Source: T1Sed10-7 sp047921175
GTDB taxonomy: Bacteria > Actinomycetota > Nitriliruptoria > Nitriliruptorales > Nitriliruptoraceae
Direction: 5' to 3'
Assembly (NCBI GenBank): GCA_047921175.1
Contig: JBLRWQ010000089.1
Span: 1-9,799, forward strand
DNA length: 9,799 bases
In this document: positions 5,952 to 9,799 of the stretch, in pieces
Layout: the number at the start of each line of letters is the position of its first letter
How positions within the stretch are numbered: position 1 is the first letter of the stretch
Translations under genes and position numbers: made by a program
Notes under the pieces: generated by a model
The model's database searches: none
What the model saw: the letters and a program-made list of their open reading frames with translations, nothing else
Told to the model about the DNA's origin: nothing

Positions 5952-7796
5952 TCAGTACATCTCCTCGATGAGCTCGGCGTAGCGCTCGTAGAACGCCGAC
6001 CGGCGGACCTTCTGGGTGGCGGTGAGCTCCTCGTCGTCCTGATGGAGCTCCTTGGGCAGCAGGCGGAAGGCACGCACCTGCTCGACGCGTGCGAGCGCCT
6101 CGTTGCAGCGCCGGACCTCGCCGTCGACCAGCTGCACCACCTCGTCCTTGGCGGCCAGGTCCTGGAACGAGGTGTAGGCGATGCCCTTGCGCGAGGCCCA
6201 GTCACCGACGTTGTCGGCGTCGATCTGGATCAGCGCGGAGATGAACTTGCGACCGTCCCCGATGGCGACGCACTCCTTGATGTACGGAGAGGTCTTCATC
6301 TGGTTCTCGATCTGCTCCGGGGAGAGGTTCTTGCCCCCGGCGGTGATGATGATGTCCTTGATGCGCCCGGTGATGGACAGGTAGCCGTCCTCGTCGATCG
6401 TCCCGACGTCACCGGTGTGCAGCCAGCCCTCGACGTCGACCGTCTCCGCCGTCGCCTCCGGGTTGTGGAGGTAGCCGACGAAGACCTGGGGGCCCCGGAC
6501 CAGCACCTCGTCGCCAGCACCGAGGTGGCACTCCACACCCGGGATCACGGGGCCGACGGTGCCGATCCTGGCCTCGCCGGGCGGGTTGGCGTGGCTGACC
6601 CCGGCGCACTCGGTCTGGCCGTAGCCCTCGGCGATCTCCACCCCGATGGCGTGGAACCAACGCAGCAGCTCCGGCGCGACCGGCGCGGCGCCGGAGACGG
6701 GGAACCAGCAGCGCCTGAGCCCCAGCCGCTCCTGCAGCGCCCGGAAGACCAGCAGGTCGAACACCTTCCAGACCACGTGGTCGATGGGGTTCCAGCGCGT
6801 GCCGGCCTGCTTCTTGGCCGACAGCCGCTGGCCTTGGCGGAGCCCGGTGTGGAACAGCGCCCGCTTGAGCCGGGAGGAGTCCCCCATCTTCACCAGGATC
6901 GAGGAGTGCATCTTCTCCCAGATGCGCGGCACGCCGACGAAGACCGTCGGGGAGACCTCGCGCAGATCCTCGGCGACGGTGTCGATCGACTCGCCGAAGT
7001 GGACCACGGAGCCGGTCGCCAGCGGCAGGTAGAGCGTGAAGATCTTCTCGGCCACGTGGCACAGCGGCAGGTAGCTGAGCACCTGCTCGTCCGCGGAGTA
7101 GCCGAAGGCGGCCACGCCGGCGTCCGCGGAGGCCGTCACGTTGCGCGAGGAGAGCATCGCGCCCTTCGGCGGGCCGGTGGTGCCGGAGGTGTAGACGATC
7201 ATCGCCGGCTCGTCCGGGTCCAGCGCGGCGATGCGCTCGAGCACCTCACCGGCGCGCGCGTCCAGCTGCTCGCGACCGCCGGCGACGAAGTCCTCCCAGG
7301 TGACGAGCCGGTCGTCGGCGTAGCTCCGGGTCCCCCGCGGATCGATGACGACGACGGTCCGCACGGTCGGGATCTGGTCGCGGATCGCGACGACCTTGTC
7401 GACCTGCTCCTGGTCCTCGCAGACCAGCAGCACGGACTCCGAGTGCGAGGCGATGTAGGCCACCTCGGGCTCCGGGTTGGTCGGGTAGACACCGACGCTG
7501 CGGGCCCCGATCGACTGGGCGGCGAGGTCGGCGAAGACCCACTCCTCGCGGTTCTCGCTCAGGATCGCGACGTGGTCGCCGGCAGCCACGCCGGCGTCCA
7601 GCATCGCGATCGCGGTGGCCAGCACCTCGTCGCGGTAGCCGGCCCAGCTGCGCTCCTCCCAGATCCCGAAGCGCTTCTCGCGCAGCGCCGGCGCATCGGG
7701 ACGGTCGTGGGCGAGGTGGACCAGGCGACCGGGCAGCGAGTCGCGGTGGATGCGTGCGACCAGCTCGTCGGTCGCGGCGGTCAGGGTCGCGCTCAT
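5952..7796 (-). CDS. AMP-forming acyl-CoA synthetase (long-chain fatty acid:CoA ligase-like) within the Liv operon
   Basis: This 614-residue member of the ANL superfamily would activate a carboxylic acid with ATP to an acyl-adenylate and then to the CoA thioester in the cytoplasm. Motifs visible are the phosphate-binding loop YTSGTTGPPKG (202-212), A5 GYGQTE (391-396), A7 WLHTGD (458-463), the hinge region GRIKDIIITAGGKN (477-490) and the C-terminal catalytic lysine in TATQKVRR (Lys596). The length and the FPVSGAAP segment at about 365-372 fit long-chain acyl-CoA synthetases better than acetyl-CoA synthetases. It lies between livG (4-nt ATGA overlap) and livH (2-nt gap), so it is co-transcribed and coupled with the transporter. 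Its Shine-Dalgarno GGAGG (7804-7808) is supplied by a repeat unit inside livG. Substrate chain type cannot be read from sequence; fatty, aromatic or steroid-derived acids are all possible. Confidence 0.93.
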   Translation of the reverse strand: MSATLTAATDELVARIHRDSLPGRLVHLAHDRPDAPALREKRFGIWEERSWAGYRDEVLATAIAMLDAGVAAGDHVAILSENREEWVFADLAAQSIGARSVGVYPTNPEPEVAYIASHSESVLLVCEDQEQVDKVVAIRDQIPTVRTVVVIDPRGTRSYADDRLVTWEDFVAGGREQLDARAGEVLERIAALDPDEPAMIVYTSGTTGPPKGAMLSSRNVTASADAGVAAFGYSADEQVLSYLPLCHVAEKIFTLYLPLATGSVVHFGESIDTVAEDLREVSPTVFVGVPRIWEKMHSSILVKMGDSSRLKRALFHTGLRQGQRLSAKKQAGTRWNPIDHVVWKVFDLLVFRALQERLGLRRCWFPVSGAAPVAPELLRWFHAIGVEIAEGYGQTECAGVSHANPPGEARIGTVGPVIPGVECHLGAGDEVLVRGPQVFVGYLHNPEATAETVDVEGWLHTGDVGTIDEDGYLSITGRIKDIIITAGGKNLSPEQIENQMKTSPYIKECVAIGDGRKFISALIQIDADNVGDWASRKGIAYTSFQDLAAKDEVVQLVDGEVRRCNEALARVEQVRAFRLLPKELHQDDEELTATQKVRRSAFYERYAELIEEMY

Positions 7797-8764
7797 CGGT
7801 CCACCTCCGGGTCCGCGTCGTCCACCTCCGGGTCGGCGTCGTCCACCTCGGCGCTGGCAACGTCGGCACGGGCAACCTCGGTGGCGGCCACCTCGGCACT
7901 GGAGCCGAGGTAGGCCCGGATCACCTCGGGGTCGCGTTGGACGTCGTCGGGCAGGCCCTCGGCGATCTTGCGGCCGAAGTCCAGCACGGTGACCCGGTCG
8001 GCCAGGTCCATGACGACCCCCATGTCGTGCTCGACCAGGATCTGGGTCACGTCCAGCTCCTCCTGGACGTCCAGCAGGTAGCGCGCGACGTCCTCGGTCT
8101 CCTCCTGGTTCATCCCGGCCGCCGGCTCGTCCAGCAGCAGCAGGGTCGGCTCCATCACCAGCGCGCGCCCGAGCTCGATGCGCTTCTGGACCCCGTAGGG
8201 CAGGAACGAGGCCGGCATGTCGCGGTAGCGCTCGAGGTTGAGGAAGTCGATGATGTCCTCGACCTTGGCGCGGTTGGCGACCTCCTCGCGCCGGGCCCGA
8301 CCACGGAAGATGCCGTCACCGAGCCAGGAGGACGTGTAGCGCGTGTGGCGGCCGACCAGCAGGTTCTCCAGCGTGGTCAGCATCGGGAACAGCTCGACGT
8401 TCTGGAAGGTGCGGGCGACCCCGAGGCGGGTGACCTCGTGCGGTTGCAGGTCGGCGACATCGCGGCCGGCCACCTCGACCCGGCCCTTGGTGGGGCGGTA
8501 GACGGCGGAGATGCAGTTGAAGGTGGAGGTCTTGCCGGCTCCGTTCGGGCCGATGATGGCGTACAGCTCGCCGGGGTAGACCTCGAAGCTGACGTGGTCG
8601 ATCGCGGTGATGCCGGAGAAGGACAGCGTCACCTCGTCGAAGCGCACGAGCGGCTGGCCGGTGCGCTCCGGGGGCCTGCGGGGCGCGGGGGTCGGCGTCG
8701 GCGTCGGCGTCGTGGCGGTCGGCGTCGTGGCGGTCGGCGTCGGCGTCGTCGCGGGGACGTCCAT
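7793..8764 (-). CDS. livG: Liv-type ABC transporter ATP-binding protein, LivG family, with terminal extensions
   Basis: A cytoplasmic ATPase subunit that would pair with LivF. Numbering is from the ATG at 8764 (323 residues): Walker A GPNGAGKTS (72-80), Q-loop TFQN (Gln121), a LivG-type signature LPYGVQ (188-193), Walker B LLLLDEP (208-214) and the H-loop VEHD (His246). The core ends near YLG (285-287). Two extensions stand out: a Thr-Pro-rich N-terminal arm (about 5-28) and a C-terminal tail of about 36 residues with 13 acidic residues built from short repeats. I chose the ATG at 8764 because GGAG lies five nt upstream. The GTG at 8791 overlaps the livF stop by 4 nt (GTGA) and would add nine residues, but it lacks a clear Shine-Dalgarno; it remains a fair alternative. 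The stop overlaps the ligase start by 4 nt. Confidence 0.94.
   Translation of the reverse strand: MDVPATTPTPTATTPTATTPTPTPTPAPRRPPERTGQPLVRFDEVTLSFSGITAIDHVSFEVYPGELYAIIGPNGAGKTSTFNCISAVYRPTKGRVEVAGRDVADLQPHEVTRLGVARTFQNVELFPMLTTLENLLVGRHTRYTSSWLGDGIFRGRARREEVANRAKVEDIIDFLNLERYRDMPASFLPYGVQKRIELGRALVMEPTLLLLDEPAAGMNQEETEDVARYLLDVQEELDVTQILVEHDMGVVMDLADRVTVLDFGRKIAEGLPDDVQRDPEVIRAYLGSSAEVAATEVARADVASAEVDDADPEVDDADPEVDR
7801..7902 (-). repeat. 15-bp and 21-bp tandem repeats coding the acidic LivG tail
   Basis: On the plus strand, 7801-7821 and 7822-7842 are two 21-bp units that begin CCACCTCCGGGTC and differ at one position. They encode the repeated heptapeptide DDADPEV. Next come four 15-bp units at 7843-7857, 7858-7872, 7873-7887 and 7888-7902, with the shared pattern C(C/A)AC(C/G)TCGG, encoding pentapeptides such as ATEVA and RADVA. 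The 15-bp units resemble those in the pcrA insertion and are read in the same frame there. Confidence 0.85.
7804..7808 (-). promoter_or_regulatory. Shine-Dalgarno of the acyl-CoA synthetase gene, inside a livG repeat unit
   Basis: GGAGG on the minus strand ends seven nt before the ATG at 7796. It is part of the last 21-bp repeat unit of livG (sense ...CCGGAGGTGGAC). The adjacent unit carries a second identical GGAGG at 7825-7829. Confidence 0.75.
8691..8755 (-). repeat. GTCGGC-based repeat coding the Thr-Pro arm of LivG
   Basis: On the plus strand GTCGGC hexamers alternate with GTCGTGGCG, including two copies of a 15-bp unit GTCGTGGCGGTCGGC. In livG they encode a run of Thr and Pro with a few Ala just after the start codon. 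Such tracts are prone to copy-number change by slippage. Confidence 0.75.
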
Positions 8765-8769
8765 GGCGG

Positions 8770-8773
8770 CTCC
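8770..8773 (-). promoter_or_regulatory. Shine-Dalgarno supporting the ATG start of livG
   Basis: GGAG on the minus strand lies five nt before the ATG at 8764. The competing GTG at 8791 has no purine-rich stretch at the right distance, which is why the shorter protein is annotated. Confidence 0.55.
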
Positions 8774-8787
8774 GTGCTCGGGGGTGG

Positions 8788-9573
8788 TCACGACAGCCAG
8801 CGCTTGCGGCGGCGGTAGTGCTTGACGTCGCGGTAGTTGCGCCGGCCCTCGCCCCCGACGCCGAGGTAGAACTCCTTGACGTCGGCGTCCTCGCGCAGCT
8901 CGGCGGCCGGGCCGTCGTGGACGATCTTGCCGGTCTCGAGCACGTAGCCGTGGTCGGCGATCTCCAGCGCGACCGAGGCGTTCTGCTCGACCAGCAGCAC
9001 GCTGATCCCGTCGCGGTTGAGGTCGGTGACGACCTGCGCGACCTCCTCGACCAGCCGTGGGGCGAGGCCCAGCGTCGGCTCGTCGAGCAGCAGCATCCGC
9101 GGCCGGGCCATCAGCGCCCGGGCCACCGCGAGCATCTGCTGCTCCCCGCCGGACAGGTACCCCGCGGTCCGCCCGCGCCGCTCCCCGAGGACGGGGAAGC
9201 GGGCGTACTGGGCCTCGAGGTCGTCCTTCACCTCGTTGTCCCGCCGCGTGAAGGCCCCGGTGAGCAGGTTCTCCTCCACGGTGAGGTCGGCGAAGATGCG
9301 CCGGCGCTCCATCACGTGGCTGATACCCCGGCGCACGATGGCGTCCGGCTGCGGGCCGAACAGCGGCTCGCCGTCGAAGCTGCCGGTGCCCTTGGTGACG
9401 TCCCCGTTGTGGATGTCGAGCAGACCGGTGATGGCCCGCAGCAGGGTGGTCTTGCCCGCCCCGTTCGAGCCGAGCAGGGCGACGATCTGACGATCGTCGA
9501 CGGTGAGGCTGATGCCCCGGAGCACGAGGATGACCTTGTTGTAGACCACCTCGAGGTTGTTGATCTCGAGCAC
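8788..9573 (-). CDS. livF: Liv-type ABC transporter ATP-binding protein, LivF family
   Basis: This 261-residue cytoplasmic ATPase subunit carries Walker A GSNGAGKTT (35-43), signature LSGGEQQ (140-146), Walker B MLLLDEP (160-166) and LVEQNA with Gln197 at the H-loop position. That glutamine is normal for LivF and is not a defect. After the usual LivF end (EFYLG, about 237-241) comes a 20-residue basic tail containing RDVKHYRRRKRW. I start at the GTG at 9573 because GAGGGG lies six nt upstream and the protein then begins VLEINNLEV like other LivF proteins. An upstream GTG at 9624 would add 17 non-conserved residues and falls inside the stem of a hairpin with no Shine-Dalgarno. The stop TGA at 8788-8790 overlaps the alternative livG GTG and lies 23 nt from its preferred ATG. 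Confidence 0.94.
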   Translation of the reverse strand: MLEINNLEVVYNKVILVLRGISLTVDDRQIVALLGSNGAGKTTLLRAITGLLDIHNGDVTKGTGSFDGEPLFGPQPDAIVRRGISHVMERRRIFADLTVEENLLTGAFTRRDNEVKDDLEAQYARFPVLGERRGRTAGYLSGGEQQMLAVARALMARPRMLLLDEPTLGLAPRLVEEVAQVVTDLNRDGISVLLVEQNASVALEIADHGYVLETGKIVHDGPAAELREDADVKEFYLGVGGEGRRNYRDVKHYRRRKRWLS

Positions 9574-9579
9574 TTGTCG

Positions 9580-9585
9580 CCCCTC
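9580..9585 (-). promoter_or_regulatory. Shine-Dalgarno deciding the livF start
   Basis: GAGGGG on the minus strand lies six nt before the GTG at 9573. No comparable site precedes the upstream GTG at 9624. Confidence 0.6.
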
Positions 9586-9612
9586 GTCACCACCCCCGAC
9601 GGACGCGACACC

Positions 9613-9647
9613 GGCCCGGGTCACCCAACGAGCAGGTGACCCGGGCC
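9613..9647 (-). terminator. 13-bp perfect hairpin between the binding-protein gene and livF
   Basis: GGCCCGGGTCACC (9613-9625) and GGTGACCCGGGCC (9635-9647) form a perfect 13-bp stem with a 9-nt loop. It starts 13 nt past the stop of the upstream gene and ends 39 nt before livF. No T-run follows. In this position such hairpins often act as partial terminators or protect the 3' end of a highly expressed binding-protein message; which applies here is inference. Confidence 0.75.
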
Positions 9648-9660
9648 CGGCATCACGGAC

Positions 9661-9799
9661 CTACTCGATACCGGTCCAGCTGTCCGGCGTGGCGAAGTCC
9701 GCGAGGACGGTCCAGTCCTCGAGGTTCTCGCCGGGCGCGAGGATCCGGCTGTCGGTCAACGTGACGAACGGGAAGCTCGTCATGTCGATCGGGGACGGG
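9661..9799 (-). CDS. C-terminal end of a probable ABC transporter substrate-binding protein
   Basis: The last 45 codons of a minus-strand gene are visible, ending in TAG at 9661-9663; the rest lies beyond the right edge. The tail contains FPFVTLTDSRI, then LEDWTVLADF, and ends WTGIE. I cannot recognise a family from this fragment alone. Position makes it the likely periplasmic or lipid-anchored binding protein (LivK type): it is first in the operon, on the same strand and separated from livF by a strong hairpin. No binding protein is encoded elsewhere in the window. That the end is coding is well supported by position; the product is inference. Confidence 0.55.
   Translation of the reverse strand, partial: PSPIDMTSFPFVTLTDSRILAPGENLEDWTVLADFATPDSWTGIE

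Noticed and set aside
3520..5982. An 820-codon plus-strand open frame opposite the permease genes
   Set aside because: It is rich in His, Arg, Asp and Glu, as expected for the antisense of hydrophobic GC-rich genes, and it crosses several real genes and their boundaries.
6042..7913. A 623-codon plus-strand open frame opposite the ligase
   Set aside because: It is antisense to a gene with complete ANL motifs and shows no domain of its own.
9170..9190. LivF ATPase looks defective because Gln replaces the H-loop His (LVEQN)
   Set aside because: LivF family members normally have VEQN here. The substitution lies elsewhere in the gene (residue 197) and is typical, not a sign of inactivation.

Overview
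The window is GC-rich (roughly 70% by eye). GTG starts, good GC-rich Shine-Dalgarno sites and hairpins without T-runs point to a high-GC Gram-positive bacterium (Actinomycetota). The class cannot be settled from sequence alone. All eight genes lie on the minus strand, so transcription runs from high to low coordinates. The long plus-strand open frames are antisense shadows.

Right block (about 3976-9799) is an ABC uptake operon of the branched-chain amino acid (HAAT/Liv) type. In transcription order it holds: the C-terminal end of a probable substrate-binding protein (cut by the window edge), a strong hairpin, livF, livG, an AMP-forming acyl-CoA synthetase, livH and livM. From livF to livM every junction is a 4-nt overlap, abuts, or has a 2-nt gap. 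The ligase sits between the ATPases and the permeases, so the imported substrate is more likely a carboxylic acid, activated to its CoA thioester on entry, than leucine, isoleucine or valine. That is an inference from gene order.

Middle block (about 2630-3975) holds a gene for a small membrane protein with an N-terminal zinc ribbon, a collagen-like Gly-Ala-Thr linker and a C-terminal DUF4870 domain. Two hairpins follow it. A 447-nt non-coding stretch upstream of pcrA then carries five tandem copies of a 9-bp unit and a 12-bp perfect inverted repeat.

Left block (1-2629) has a PcrA/UvrD-type DNA helicase gene. It overlaps by 4 nt the start of a TMEM165/GDT1-family cation transporter gene that runs off the left edge.

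The least ordinary signal is the amount of short in-frame tandem repeat. A 15-bp unit encoding xTEVA-like pentapeptides appears in two unrelated genes (an insertion in pcrA and the tail of livG), and its core recurs singly elsewhere. A 9-bp GC-rich unit is tandemly repeated both upstream of pcrA and inside the DUF4870 gene. Another GTCGGC-based tract encodes a Thr-Pro arm on LivG. The livG tail repeat also supplies the Shine-Dalgarno of the ligase gene. I saw no tRNA, rRNA, CRISPR array, transposase or phage gene. The region is mostly conventional metabolism and repair, and the repeats and the ligase-bearing transporter are what deserve follow-up.
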